Positions 46,318 through 55,769 are shown, counted from the first letter of the stretch. The stretch: DNA of 64,000 nucleotides from Pseudoalteromonas aliena SW19 (GCF_014905615.1 NZ_AQGU01000024.1:1-64000), one strand, 5' to 3'. The notes: generated by a model not told the origin, from the sequence alone. Numbers and translations: made by a program.

Positions 46318-46399
46318 CGGGCCTATTACATGTGAATTTAACGCAGTTAGCGTTAAAAATAGCGCTTCGAGATAGATTTATTATCCAAAGCTCAAGTTA
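46280..46399 (+). repeat. family B element, copy B6 (internally deleted)
   Basis: A 120-bp version with degraded ends TAACTTGCACTCTG and CAAAGCTCAAGTTA and the shared AATTTACGCGTCAATAGCGG interior. About 75 bases of the family B left half are missing. It overlaps the 3' end of the Nudix gene. Confidence 0.75.
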
Positions 46400-46440
46400 C
46401 TTAGGGCGCATCACTTACTGCTTAGTTGCTTAGCTAAATT

Positions 46441-47388
46441 TCACTCTTGTAACGCCATTTTGATTTTCTTATTACGTATTTTTTTTAAGTGCTTTCGTTG
46501 AGATTTTTTTATATGCTTGGTGATCCATTTTGTCATTTTTGGCATGAGTTCTGGTACAAAATTATGGCCCATACCACGGACAATTTTTAGTTTTGATTTT
46601 TTAATGAGCTTAGCCATTTTCCTTGCTTCTGCTGCGGGGAAAACGATATCGGCGCTACCGTGAATAATTAGCGTAGGCGCTTTTATTTTTCTTATTAAAT
46701 GATCTCGGTTTTTACTTGCAGTGATAGCTATAAGTTGGCGTTTATAGCCACTTTGATTATAAGAACGATCAACTGTTTTAATTGCATGCTCTCGTAGTAA
46801 TTTTTCACTTTGAGGGTAGGCTGGACTACCAATAAGTTGATTCAGTTTTATATTGTAGTTAATAGCGGTATCACGACAGGGGACTTTGGTTTTAAATTTA
46901 GAAAGCTTTAAAAATACATTTAAACTTTTCGCTGTAGGTCTTGGACTTGAGCTACACGACATAATTAAGGTTAAACTAAGTACTCTTTTTTTATTTTTTA
47001 CCGCCATAAGTTGAGCGATCATCCCGCCCATTGATGCCCCAACTAAGTGTGCTTTTTTGATTTTTAGTTCAGCCATTAATGCCAGTACATCTTCAGCCAT
47101 ATCATCAAGTAAATAAGGTACGTTTGAGCGTATTGGTAAGTGTTTGCTTAACCATGTTTTAAACAGGCTAGGGGCTGGGTGCTGATCTAAATGAGTCGAT
47201 AAACCGGTATCGCGATTATCAAACCTAATAACTCTAAACCCATTGTTGACTAAACCATAGTACAGAGCGTCGGGCCAAGTGATCATTTGTGCCCCTAACC
47301 CCATGATTAAAATAATTGGAGGTGCCGATTTATCACCTTCATCTTGGTAGTTTAGTACGACCCCTGTTTTAACTTTAATCGTGCGCAT
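46441..47388 (-). CDS. alpha/beta-fold hydrolase
   Basis: A 315-residue alpha/beta hydrolase with the nucleophile elbow GASMGG (Ser near 118), an oxyanion-type LIMGLGAQMITWP near 28, Asp in HGSADIVFP near 247, and His in GMGHNFVP near 275. The last 40 residues are very basic (HIKKSQRKHLKKIRNKKIK), an unusual tail. It is related to esterase/lipase-like proteins that act on esters, but the substrate is unknown. No signal peptide. It has no obvious operon partners; a family B element lies just past its stop. Confidence 0.78.
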   Translation of the reverse strand: MRTIKVKTGVVLNYQDEGDKSAPPIILIMGLGAQMITWPDALYYGLVNNGFRVIRFDNRDTGLSTHLDQHPAPSLFKTWLSKHLPIRSNVPYLLDDMAEDVLALMAELKIKKAHLVGASMGGMIAQLMAVKNKKRVLSLTLIMSCSSSPRPTAKSLNVFLKLSKFKTKVPCRDTAINYNIKLNQLIGSPAYPQSEKLLREHAIKTVDRSYNQSGYKRQLIAITASKNRDHLIRKIKAPTLIIHGSADIVFPAAEARKMAKLIKKSKLKIVRGMGHNFVPELMPKMTKWITKHIKKSQRKHLKKIRNKKIKMALQE

Positions 47389-47593
47389 AGTAAAAAGAGC
47401 ATTGTTAAATGTTAACTTTAGTATAAGTAAGGTTTGTTACGGTTAAATATAGAGAAATAATTACTGTTCACTTAATCATTCATACCATTTCTGTATTTTT
47501 AGTAATCCTAAAGTATTTAATTTTGTTGTATGTTTGATATAAAAGTAGATAAAAATATTCATATCAATACAATAATGTTTTTATGTTTAGTCG

Positions 47594-48799
47594 ATGTTAT
47601 TGGGGTATCAGTTGTTGAAATTAAAAGGGATTAAATCTACTTTTATTAGTTCTATGGCCGTGATGGGATTGTTTTCTGTACTAATTTATTTTCAAGCTCA
47701 ATGGCAAGATAAGCTAACAATAGTAAATTATCTTGTGTACCCGCTACTAATTATAACGGCTATTTTTGCTACTCAATTTAACCGCAGCAGGGTTGCATTA
47801 TTATGTTTGTTCTGGGGATTATTTTTACTAACAGAAAATTACCCATTAGTTTGGTCAAAGTGGGTATCAACTAATCCTCAATGGCTGCTTTTATGCGGCA
47901 CTAGTTTATTACTATTATTGGCGCTAATGAAAGATAGAGCTATTTTTTCAGTACATAGCATAACGCGTATTCTACTTGTTATTGGATGCGCACTTATAAC
48001 GTTTGGATGGTTAAAGCTTAGTGAAAATGTAGAAAGTTTTTTTCCTAAAACAGCACTATGGAATCAAATTATCCCCTATATTCCTGTCGCATTCCCATTA
48101 ACCATAATCGGGGCTTTACTGTTTTGGCGAAGCCTAAGTGTAAATAATTTAACGTTAACAGCGTTACTAGTGACATTTGCTATTTGGTGTTTAAATCAAT
48201 TGGATTTAATAACATTACCTTGGTCGCTAGTCATTGTGGCACTGTCTTCGCTTTATTTACTTGCGGTGAGTACTGATTCTTATTACTTAGCTTATAGAGA
48301 TGATTTAACTAGCTTGCCTACACGTCGTGCCTTAAATCAACTTGCTTTATCGTTAGGTCGAAATTACACCGTTGCAATGCTAGATATTGATCACTTTAAA
48401 AAATTCAATGACACGTATGGACATGACATTGGCGATCAAGTGTTGAAACTTGTTGCAGCTAAGATGACGGGCGTAAAGGGAGGCGGAAAAGTTTATCGTT
48501 ATGGCGGCGAAGAGTTTACCGTGGTATTTCCAAGAAAAACGGCTGAACACTCAATCCCTGAATTAGAAGTACTGCGCGAAAGCATAGCAACATATGGCAT
48601 GGTGATTCGAAACCCAAAAAGAACAGATAAAAACTCTAGAAAAGCAAAAAAATCGAATGATTATAAAACCGTACATGTAACGGTTTCGATTGGTGTAGCG
48701 CAAAGAGAGCCAAAACAAAGTTTTGATCAAGCGTTAAAAAATGCCGATTTAGCTTTATACCGCGCCAAGAAAAAAGGGCGTAATAACGTGAGTAAATAA
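47594..48799 (+). CDS. membrane-bound diguanylate cyclase (GGDEF)
   Basis: A 401-residue protein with seven or eight N-terminal hydrophobic spans (about 15-225) and a C-terminal GGDEF domain. The active-site motif GGEEF is near 300 within KVYRYGGEEFTVVFPRK, and the DDLTSLPTRRAL metal/GTP motif is near 236. It should make cyclic di-GMP. The Arg-X-X-Asp inhibitory site five residues before GGEEF is absent, so product inhibition is probably missing. No PAS or other sensor is seen apart from the membrane part. The first ATG is used. Confidence 0.85.
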   Translation: MLLGYQLLKLKGIKSTFISSMAVMGLFSVLIYFQAQWQDKLTIVNYLVYPLLIITAIFATQFNRSRVALLCLFWGLFLLTENYPLVWSKWVSTNPQWLLLCGTSLLLLLALMKDRAIFSVHSITRILLVIGCALITFGWLKLSENVESFFPKTALWNQIIPYIPVAFPLTIIGALLFWRSLSVNNLTLTALLVTFAIWCLNQLDLITLPWSLVIVALSSLYLLAVSTDSYYLAYRDDLTSLPTRRALNQLALSLGRNYTVAMLDIDHFKKFNDTYGHDIGDQVLKLVAAKMTGVKGGGKVYRYGGEEFTVVFPRKTAEHSIPELEVLRESIATYGMVIRNPKRTDKNSRKAKKSNDYKTVHVTVSIGVAQREPKQSFDQALKNADLALYRAKKKGRNNVSK

Positions 48800-48813
48800 G
48801 CCTTATTTTTTGT

Positions 48814-49824
48814 TTATTGAGGGCTTTCGCTACTGTTTTTAAAATAGCTTTTGGGGCTGCAATTAAACCAGCGTTTAAATGCGCGGTTAAACGAACTCTG
48901 ATCTTTAAAACCTAATGTGAGAGCTAGATCTGTTAACGATAATTTACCTATCCACAGTGTTACACGTCTTTTTCGTTCTTGCTCAAGTAAGATTAAAAAT
49001 GAGGTGTGCTCTTGCTTTAACTTTCGCTGTAATGTTCTGGGCGTAATATTAAGTGCATTTGCAGTACGTATTAATGTGCACTCTTGTAAATCGATTTTGG
49101 CCATAAGTAAATGGATAATTTTTTCGCTTAAATGTTGCTGGCTTTTAAAGCTCGAAAGTTGCTGTTCTGAAACCTGTTTAAGTGCAAAATTGATAGATGC
49201 GTTATCGGTTTTAAATGGCAGTGCTAAATAACTACTCGGAAAGGTGATCTGGTTGTATTTAGTACCTGTTTGTATTGTACAGCCAAACCATTTTATTAAT
49301 GTTGCTTTTTGTTCCTGCGGCCAGTTGAAGGTAAAGCTTACGGAGCTTGGCGATAATCCTGAGTTTATTAATTGACGTATAACACTTACCCATGCTGTCA
49401 TATTTCGTAAAACGACATGAGTGTTGCAGTTAGAATGAGGTAACCAGCGGATCACAGCCGTGCCATCTTGTTGTTTAAATTGTGCTTTGCCTATATCAGC
49501 CACTAAACTGTCGTAGTTTAAAAGAGCTTGAATTGCGCTTGCTAAGTTATCACTCGATTCTATTAAATAGCCTAAAATACCAAAATCAGCAGTTCGAATA
49601 TGCTGTCCGAGTTTAAAGCCAAATAAAGGTTCATTAAGCGTTTGTTGTGCGTAATCAAGTAGCGTGTTGTAACTGACTAAAGTTATGCGTGAAGCGAGTT
49701 GATGAGCATTTTTATTGCTGTATTCGTTAAAGTTTATGGCATCTAAAACGGTCTGGCTATCCAGCCCTTGATTCTGTAAATAATCAAGAACACTTGAAAA
49801 ATAATGATCGGCAAGAGTGTTCAT
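48814..49824 (-). CDS. AraC family transcriptional regulator
   Basis: This 336-residue regulator has an N-terminal arabinose-binding-like domain (about 15-210, pattern of the OruR/arabinose_bd group) and a C-terminal AraC/XylS DNA-binding pair (about 240-330: TPRTLQRKLKQEHTSF, LALTLGFKDQSSFNRAFKRWF). It is divergent from the SRPBCC/sterol-desaturase pair with a gap of about 100 bases and likely controls them. The ligand is unknown. Confidence 0.85.
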   Translation of the reverse strand: MNTLADHYFSSVLDYLQNQGLDSQTVLDAINFNEYSNKNAHQLASRITLVSYNTLLDYAQQTLNEPLFGFKLGQHIRTADFGILGYLIESSDNLASAIQALLNYDSLVADIGKAQFKQQDGTAVIRWLPHSNCNTHVVLRNMTAWVSVIRQLINSGLSPSSVSFTFNWPQEQKATLIKWFGCTIQTGTKYNQITFPSSYLALPFKTDNASINFALKQVSEQQLSSFKSQQHLSEKIIHLLMAKIDLQECTLIRTANALNITPRTLQRKLKQEHTSFLILLEQERKRRVTLWIGKLSLTDLALTLGFKDQSSFNRAFKRWFNCSPKSYFKNSSESPQ

Positions 49825-49921
49825 TTGTCGCCTAAAGCTAAAAAATAGTCGCGTATTAGCAAGTTTGCCATGTAATATTTTTATATGCTAGAGCAATTCT
49901 TAAATAGTCACTGTGGTAAAA

Positions 49922-50368
49922 ATGATATTTATAAATATAAGACAAAAAATTGCAGCCACACCAGAGATGGTAAAAAGTACCTTACTTGATCACGCGCAGT
50001 TACATCGTTTTTTTAATGCTAAATTTTTACTTATTAAGTCGCAAAATAGTGGGGAAGTGGTTGGGGGTAAAGGCGCTATAAGGCAAATACAGATGTCTGG
50101 CCTTGAGTTTAAAGAGCAAATTATAAGTGCAGATGATAACCACATAAGCTATCAAATAATAGGTAATAAGCCGGTAGCAAAGCATCAAGGTGATATCTAT
50201 TTTTCTTCAGCTGAGGATGAAGTAACCCCCGTTACAGCCATTACTTATTGCATACAATGCGCTGCACCTTGGTGGCTACCTAGTTTTATACTTAAGTTTT
50301 TTATTGAAAAAGACATAGTCAGTGCACTTAAAAAGTTAAATAGCCACTTTAAGGAGCAAACTATATGA
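49922..50368 (+). CDS. SRPBCC-family lipid-binding protein
   Basis: A protein of about 148 residues of the START/Bet v1-like SRPBCC fold, which encloses a hydrophobic ligand. The pattern IRQKIAATPEMVKSTLLDHAQLHRFF and the long hydrophobic C-terminal helix (WWLPSFILKFFIEKDIVSALKKL) support this. The start is the ATG at 49922; a GTG three codons earlier is also possible. Its stop overlaps the start of the sterol desaturase gene by four bases (ATGA), so the two are coupled. Together they may handle one lipid substrate. Confidence 0.7.
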   Translation: MIFINIRQKIAATPEMVKSTLLDHAQLHRFFNAKFLLIKSQNSGEVVGGKGAIRQIQMSGLEFKEQIISADDNHISYQIIGNKPVAKHQGDIYFSSAEDEVTPVTAITYCIQCAAPWWLPSFILKFFIEKDIVSALKKLNSHFKEQTI

Positions 50369-51186
50369 GCATTGAAATCATTTTATTGGCTTTAAGCCCC
50401 ATCTTTTTGGCGTTTGTTTGTTATGAATTTATTAAATTTAGACGCTACTATAATATCAAAGACAGTTTAGCTAATGCGGTACTAGCATTAATGCATCAAG
50501 GCGCTGATGCTATTGCACTACTTATACTAATGCCTTTTTTTTACTGGCTTTACGAGTATCGTTTATTTGATATAGAGCTTTCTGTAGTCAATGTATTATT
50601 TGCTTTTTTACTGCAAGATTTTTTGTATTACTGGTTCCACAAAGCATCTCATCACATTCATTGGCTTTGGGCCGCGCACGTTGTACATCATAGCTCCACT
50701 AAAATGAATTTTTCTACCGCATTTAGGCAAAGTTTAATGTACCCAATTGCAGGGATGTGGGTATTTTGGTTACCCATGATATTGCTTGGCTATGATCCCA
50801 TTACCGTGTTTACCGTGGTAGCGCTTAATTTGGCATATCAGTTTTTTGTGCATACCCAAATTGTAGGTAAGCTTGGCTGGTTTGAAAAAGTATTTAACAC
50901 GCCTTCACATCATCGAGTTCATCATTCTATTAACGCAGGCTATTTAGATAAAAACTTTGCAGGGGTGCTAATCATCTGGGATAAGTTGTTTGGCACTTAT
51001 GCGGTTGAAGAGCCAAGTAAACCTTGTAAATACGGTATTGTAGGGCAGTTAAATAGTGATAATCCATTTAAAATAACGTTTCACCAATGGGCATATTTAA
51101 TTAAAAGTACCTACAGAGCAAAAGGTGTGAAAGCAAAGTTAAACATATTGTTTGGCTATCCAACAAGTGCCATAAAACATAAGTGA
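50365..51186 (+). CDS. sterol desaturase/fatty-acid hydroxylase family protein
   Basis: A 273-residue membrane di-iron enzyme. The His signature of the sterol desaturase/fatty-acid hydroxylase family is present: HKASHHIHWLWAAHVVHHSS (about 93-112) and, further on, HTQIVG and SHHRVHHSINAGYLDKNFAG near 180-200. Four or so hydrophobic spans are seen. It likely hydroxylates or desaturates a lipid with oxygen. It is translationally coupled to the SRPBCC gene and probably under the divergent AraC regulator. The substrate is unknown. Confidence 0.82.
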   Translation: MSIEIILLALSPIFLAFVCYEFIKFRRYYNIKDSLANAVLALMHQGADAIALLILMPFFYWLYEYRLFDIELSVVNVLFAFLLQDFLYYWFHKASHHIHWLWAAHVVHHSSTKMNFSTAFRQSLMYPIAGMWVFWLPMILLGYDPITVFTVVALNLAYQFFVHTQIVGKLGWFEKVFNTPSHHRVHHSINAGYLDKNFAGVLIIWDKLFGTYAVEEPSKPCKYGIVGQLNSDNPFKITFHQWAYLIKSTYRAKGVKAKLNILFGYPTSAIKHK

Positions 51187-51187
51187 A

Positions 51188-51568
51188 TTATTGTGTTTTT
51201 TTGCTTCGGGGCGCACCAAGTGTAATGCAAATATGGCAAATACATACCGACAAAAAAGCACTTATACCTAGCGCACCGCCGTATCCATCTAGCCGTGGAA
51301 TTAGGTATTCAAACAATATTGAAAAAATAATGGCAGAGCTGGTTATTGTATATATTCCAAAGCGATGGGGGGCGCTCATACCTATAAATGTCCCGCCAAA
51401 AAATATAATACTATAAAGTGCAGGATTGAAGTTAAATGCGCTAAAAATTAGGTAGGCAATAATAGACAGTGAAGCGGAAGCTCTTATTGCATCAAAGCGA
51501 TTATGTTTAGCTAAAAAAAATGTTAAAAATGCGCCTAGTAATGTTATTAATGGGTATTCAAGGCTCAT
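51188..51568 (-). CDS. small membrane protein, paralogue 1
   Basis: A 126-residue protein with four to five hydrophobic spans. It shares with its upstream neighbour (51565-51933) a GGTFIGM motif (about 57-63) and a YGGALGISAFLSV motif (about 95-108), so the two appear to be paralogues. The start overlaps the stop of the upstream gene by four bases. The pair may form a hetero-oligomer, but no known family was recognised. It is convergent with the sterol desaturase gene, with one base between the stops. Confidence 0.65.
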   Translation of the reverse strand: MSLEYPLITLLGAFLTFFLAKHNRFDAIRASASLSIIAYLIFSAFNFNPALYSIIFFGGTFIGMSAPHRFGIYTITSSAIIFSILFEYLIPRLDGYGGALGISAFLSVCICHICITLGAPRSKKTQ

Positions 51569-51933
51569 AGCGCAATTCCTCTAGCTAACACAAATATTGC
51601 AACACTTGCAAAAGCAACACTGCCGAGCTTACCGCCAAAACCAGTAAATAAGTTCATAGTAAGTACGTACAAGCTCGCGCCTATAATCGAAATAATGGTA
51701 ATTTCCCAATAGCTGGTAATTAAATTAGTCGAGCACATTCCTGCAAAGCTACCCGCATAAATAGCGGCATACGGATGATTTTTAACGCTTTTAGGAAAAG
51801 GTATAAAGGAGCCAATAAGCCCTGTTAACGCCGCCGATATAACTAATGGCACATTAAACGTTGTGTGCATCACAAAGCAAGATACAAAGCCCATAAAAAA
51901 AGTGATGAATTTTAAAGATAAGAATTTAATCAT
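51565..51933 (-). CDS. small membrane protein, paralogue 2
   Basis: A 122-residue protein with four to five hydrophobic spans. It contains GSFAGM (about 64-69) and FGGKLGSVAFASV (about 99-111), matching the same two positions in the downstream paralogue. It is the first gene of the two-gene unit. The spans are rich in Gly and small residues, as in channel or transporter subunits; the function is unknown. Confidence 0.65.
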   Translation of the reverse strand: MIKFLSLKFITFFMGFVSCFVMHTTFNVPLVISAALTGLIGSFIPFPKSVKNHPYAAIYAGSFAGMCSTNLITSYWEITIISIIGASLYVLTMNLFTGFGGKLGSVAFASVAIFVLARGIAL

Positions 51934-52128
51934 AGTGTGCGTATTTTAAAGTAAGTCTTTTAGGTTTAACAGCACTGCCTGCAAATAGCATAGTATAAGC
52001 AAGGTAATAAGGGGGTTTATTAAAGTATTAAATATGCTCAATTGTTTCGCTGTTAATGTTCTATAAATTACAATTTATGTATAATGCGCGAAATTTAGTA
52101 TATTAAAAGAGTTAACCAAGGGTAATTT

Positions 52129-52548
52129 ATGTCTAACTGCTTACATCTAGCTATCCCAGCTGGCGATTTAAAAGTGACTACAGCGTTTTATTGTGACGTA
52201 CTTGGTTGTAAAACCGGTAATAGTGAAGAGGGTCGATGGGTTGATATTGACTTTTGGGGTAATGAATTAACACTACATCAAAGTGCTGAACGCCTACCAA
52301 CAGTTCGTCACGACGTAGATATGGGCGCTGTGGCGGTTCCTCATTTTGGTATTCATTTATCTGAAAGCGACTTTAACGATTTAAAAGCACGAATTGAGCA
52401 CGCTGGAGTTGAGTATTTAGATAAACCTTATCGTCGTTTTATTGGTGATGAGTTTGAGCAAGAAACATTTTTTATTGAAGATCCAAATGGTAACGTACTT
52501 GAAATGAAAACCATGGTAAATCCAGAGGTTTTATTTAAAAAGGGCTAG
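52129..52548 (+). CDS. VOC (glyoxalase/dioxygenase) superfamily protein
   Basis: A 139-residue protein of two beta-alpha-beta modules typical of VOC proteins: HLAIPAGDLKVTTAFYCDVLGC at the start and FFIEDPNGNVLEMKTM at the end. Metal ligands are probably His8, His56-type and Glu near 130. Possible roles include glyoxalase, dioxygenase or antibiotic-resistance-type binding; none is favoured. AAGGG precedes the ATG. The TAG stop falls inside the first bases of a family A element (52545), so the original end may have been replaced. Confidence 0.75.
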   Translation: MSNCLHLAIPAGDLKVTTAFYCDVLGCKTGNSEEGRWVDIDFWGNELTLHQSAERLPTVRHDVDMGAVAVPHFGIHLSESDFNDLKARIEHAGVEYLDKPYRRFIGDEFEQETFFIEDPNGNVLEMKTMVNPEVLFKKG

Positions 52549-52859
52549 GGCATGTTGACCTTTCGTGATTGATTTTGCTGCAGTGCGTTTGGTATTTAGG
52601 CAAGGCAGAGCCTATGGAGTATAGTTATTCTCCATAAATAGTTGATATTGCAGCGTAGGATGCCAAACATGCGCTGCCCGAAAGGTTTTGCCTAGGGGCT
52701 TTACTCTTTGCTGCTCGGTTTTTACTTATTCTTACAGGGATGTAAGCCATTAGAGTAACGCAGGAGCAGTTACCGAGCCCACTAGGTTACAAACCTCGCG
52801 CCACGATTGAATCGCCCCTAGATTGAAAAAATTTAATCCTGAAAGGTCAATCGACTCTA
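52545..52859 (-). repeat. family A element, copy A5 (full length)
   Basis: A 315-bp copy with inverted ends CTAGGGCATGTTGACC and GGTCAATCGACTCTA, both slightly degraded, and the additional ACGCAGGAGCAGTTACCGAG segment shared with A6. Its left end supplies the stop codon of the VOC gene. Confidence 0.75.
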
Positions 52860-52930
52860 AGTTTTAACTTTTCTGTAACATTTGTTTTTTATGCTACCTT
52901 AAGTGATAGAAACTTTACTTAAGGAAATAC

Positions 52931-53902
52931 ATGAATAATAAAAAATTGCTTTTAGCATCTCTTCTGCTTACTACTTCTTCAGTTTTTGCTCTACCTCAAT
53001 GTCCCCAACCTGAATTTATGGAACAGCGCTTTAGTGCCCCTAACTTCGAAACTGGACAGTATAAAAATGGTTTGAACCGGCTTATCACCTGGTTGCCTAA
53101 TTATCACATGATCCACGATGAAGTAGTGGCTGTTGGTAAGCCGATAACTATAACGGCAAAGTTTGATTATGGTGGTGTGGTACATAAGGATTTAGAGTTC
53201 GAAACTGTTAAATTTTATATTCGTAGTCAAAGCGATACGCAGTGGCAGTATTTAACTTCTGCGACCACTAATAGTGATGGTAAGGCGACTTTATCATTGA
53301 GTGCAATGTCGGCAGGTCAATATCGAATTTATGCCGGTGTACTTGCTGATGGAACAGGGACTGAAGGGTACCTAACAGTTGTTGAACCCAATACTGAAGC
53401 TGTGTTATTTGATATCGACGGCACATTAACTGAGTCTGATGCCGAACAAGTTGGTGACTATACTGAGATTGACTATGCTGATGCAAAGGATGAAGCTTAT
53501 ACTTTAGTGCGTAGCTATTTAGATTTGGGTTATCAACCAATTTATTTAACTGCACGTGTTTATTGGTATGGAAAAGGCACACGCAGATGGTTGTCTTGGA
53601 TGGGGTTACCGCCAGGTTATTTACGCACTTCTTTGAGCAACGAAATTAGTTTATTTAAAGCTGCTAAGTACAAAACAGAGCAGATTAATAAACTTGAGGC
53701 GAATGGTATCAAGATCGTTCGTGCTTATGGCAATGCAAAAACAGATGCAGAAGCATTTATAAAATCAGGCTTGAGTGCCTCGCAAAGCTTCACGATTGGT
53801 AGAGAGGCGGGTTATTACGGCACAACTGCAATTTTAAATAACAGCTACAGTGAACATATTGCAACTGAGGTTAATAATTTCCCGAACGCCAATTGTCAGT
53901 AG
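52931..53902 (+). CDS. secreted lipin-like HAD phosphatase
   Basis: A 323-residue protein with a signal peptide (NNKKLLLASLLLTTSSVFA). After an Ig-like beta region (about 60-150) comes a HAD domain of the LNS2 (lipin/Smp2) type: VLFDIDGTLTESDAEQVGDY near 157-176 (the nucleophile Asp and acid Asp of DIDGT), IYLTARVYWYGKGTRRWL near 205, and a later lysine and Asp pair. Lipin-type enzymes remove phosphate from phosphatidate. It is probably exported. The AAGGAAATAC site lies before the ATG and a terminator follows, so it is monocistronic. Confidence 0.82.
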   Translation: MNNKKLLLASLLLTTSSVFALPQCPQPEFMEQRFSAPNFETGQYKNGLNRLITWLPNYHMIHDEVVAVGKPITITAKFDYGGVVHKDLEFETVKFYIRSQSDTQWQYLTSATTNSDGKATLSLSAMSAGQYRIYAGVLADGTGTEGYLTVVEPNTEAVLFDIDGTLTESDAEQVGDYTEIDYADAKDEAYTLVRSYLDLGYQPIYLTARVYWYGKGTRRWLSWMGLPPGYLRTSLSNEISLFKAAKYKTEQINKLEANGIKIVRAYGNAKTDAEAFIKSGLSASQSFTIGREAGYYGTTAILNNSYSEHIATEVNNFPNANCQ

Positions 53903-53908
53903 TGCGTT

Positions 53909-53944
53909 AAAGCCCTAATATGCTTAGCTGAATTAGGGCTTTTA
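53909..53944 (+). terminator. terminator after the lipin-like phosphatase gene
   Basis: AAGCCCTAAT and ATTAGGGCTT form a stem with a loop of about 12 bases, followed by a T-rich tract. Confidence 0.8.
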
Positions 53945-54074
53945 TTTCTTATATTTTTCTTTTTATTAACATAGTTGTAACTTAAGACTTTTAACTTTAA
54001 TATGCGCTTGATTTTATTGGTTAAACTATATGAATTTTAAAAATTCATATAGGCCTGTTTTAAAAAGGAAAGTT

Positions 54075-55760
54075 ATGATTATAAAAAAATTGAGTGTTGG
54101 GCTGGTACTGTTAGGTGCAACCTCAGCAAACGCATTTACCCAACTAGGCGGGGGCGGCGTTACGCCAATGGGGCATGAGTGGCTTACTCGTACCGCTGCA
54201 TTAGAATTGTTAGACCAAGAACACATTATTCAAGCAGACCCAAATGATCCCCGTCAATATTGGCAAAAAGGCCTTGCAAAGCAAGTTGATCTATCAGCTG
54301 CTTATGATGAAGTGCAACGACTCCAATCTAACCTTAATAATAACAATAGCTATCAGCCAAAATATGATGATATTTATGCCGCTATCGTAGGTGAACGCTG
54401 GGTTGATATTGCAGGCTTTAATGTAACCAAAGCAAGTACCGATCCGAGTGGGCCAAATTGCTTTAATGCGGTATCGCAGGAACCGGCCAACTTGCAGCAA
54501 GATCATTTTATGCGACGTTATGATGATATTGGTGGGCAAGGCGGAATTGACGCAGCTTATCGGGGTCAAAAGCGTTTTATTGATCACTTTGTGAGTGCCG
54601 CTATGGCGGATAAAAAACGCATAAAAGTGTCAGACGGAGGCGGTTACTCAGCAAAAGTAGAGGTTGATCATAATTATTTTTTGTTTGGTAGAGCTGTGCA
54701 CCTTTTTCAAGATTCGTTTAGCCCTGAACATACAGTGCGTTTAGCGACTGATAATTTTGAAAAAGTATGGCAGGTAAAAGCTTATCTTTGTTCTGAAGGT
54801 GCTGAGCAGCATACTCATGATACAAAAGATATACTTAACTTCAGTAGTGGTGATGTAATTTGGCAAGAAAATGCACGACTTGATACTGGTTGGCGTGCTT
54901 ATTCAGCGGGTAATATGAAGCCTGTGGCGCTGGTGGCACTGGAGGCCAGTAAAGATCTTTGGGCTGCATTTATTCGCACTATGGCTGTGGATAAAACTCA
55001 GCGCGAAGCGTATGCAAAGCAAGAAGCAAACGCTTTGGTTTCAAATTGGCTATCATTTGAAGAACAAGCGATGCTAACGTGGTACGAAAATCAGCAGAAT
55101 CGTGATCATACCTATGTACTTGCACCACAAGAGACGGGGATAGGTAAAACGCTTGAAGCGTGCATGCGTGAATTAAATGTAGGTACGATTAGCCAAGTAG
55201 CTCGTGTGACACAGTTAGATACCGAGCGTCGCCAATGTTTATATAACATTGAAGCAGAGCCAGGTTATGCTGATTTATATGATGTTCATACTGGGGTGCC
55301 GTATAACTGGCGTTGGAAGTCTGTAACATGGCAGAGCCCTGCAATTGATTGGCAAGCTGCCCAACAGAGTGCTGATAGTGGTGAAGCTTTAGTTATTAAA
55401 TCCGCAGTTGATGGTAAAGCATTATCTGCAGAGTCATTAAATAATAATGAACGACTGACAACGGCAGAAGCTAACCCTGTCAAATGGTTAAAAGTACCAT
55501 CTAGTGATGATCGATATTATTTTCGAAGCGCAGAGGCACCGTCTTTATTTTTTAGTTACAGCATTAGTACATCGGGTTATGGCAAATTATGGCGCTCACC
55601 TGAACAGGCTGAATATGAGCTTATTTATCAAGGTGGACTTTGGAATATTAAAAATACTTTCTGGCAAAATTATTTTTGGTATAACCAAGATAAGCAACGT
55701 CCCCAGTTGACCTCTGATGGAGATGCTAATAAATTACAGTCTAAATGGATATTAGAGTAA
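54075..55760 (+). CDS. secreted zinc-phospholipase-C-like protein
   Basis: A protein of about 561 residues. The start is the ATG at 54075 with AAGGAAAG upstream, giving a signal peptide (IIKKLSVGLVLLGATSANA). The mature N-terminal region contains GHEWLTRTAALELL, a His motif like the metal-binding N-terminus of zinc-dependent phospholipase C/S1-P1 nucleases, and FGRAVHLFQDSFSPEHTVR near 218, with the His-xxx-Asp-....-His pattern of that fold. A further region of about 130 C-terminal residues is beta-rich and looks like a lectin-type or carbohydrate-binding module. The pattern is suggestive only, so the function is tentative. A terminator follows. Confidence 0.6.
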   Translation: MIIKKLSVGLVLLGATSANAFTQLGGGGVTPMGHEWLTRTAALELLDQEHIIQADPNDPRQYWQKGLAKQVDLSAAYDEVQRLQSNLNNNNSYQPKYDDIYAAIVGERWVDIAGFNVTKASTDPSGPNCFNAVSQEPANLQQDHFMRRYDDIGGQGGIDAAYRGQKRFIDHFVSAAMADKKRIKVSDGGGYSAKVEVDHNYFLFGRAVHLFQDSFSPEHTVRLATDNFEKVWQVKAYLCSEGAEQHTHDTKDILNFSSGDVIWQENARLDTGWRAYSAGNMKPVALVALEASKDLWAAFIRTMAVDKTQREAYAKQEANALVSNWLSFEEQAMLTWYENQQNRDHTYVLAPQETGIGKTLEACMRELNVGTISQVARVTQLDTERRQCLYNIEAEPGYADLYDVHTGVPYNWRWKSVTWQSPAIDWQAAQQSADSGEALVIKSAVDGKALSAESLNNNERLTTAEANPVKWLKVPSSDDRYYFRSAEAPSLFFSYSISTSGYGKLWRSPEQAEYELIYQGGLWNIKNTFWQNYFWYNQDKQRPQLTSDGDANKLQSKWILE

Positions 55761-55769
55761 AAATGCAAG

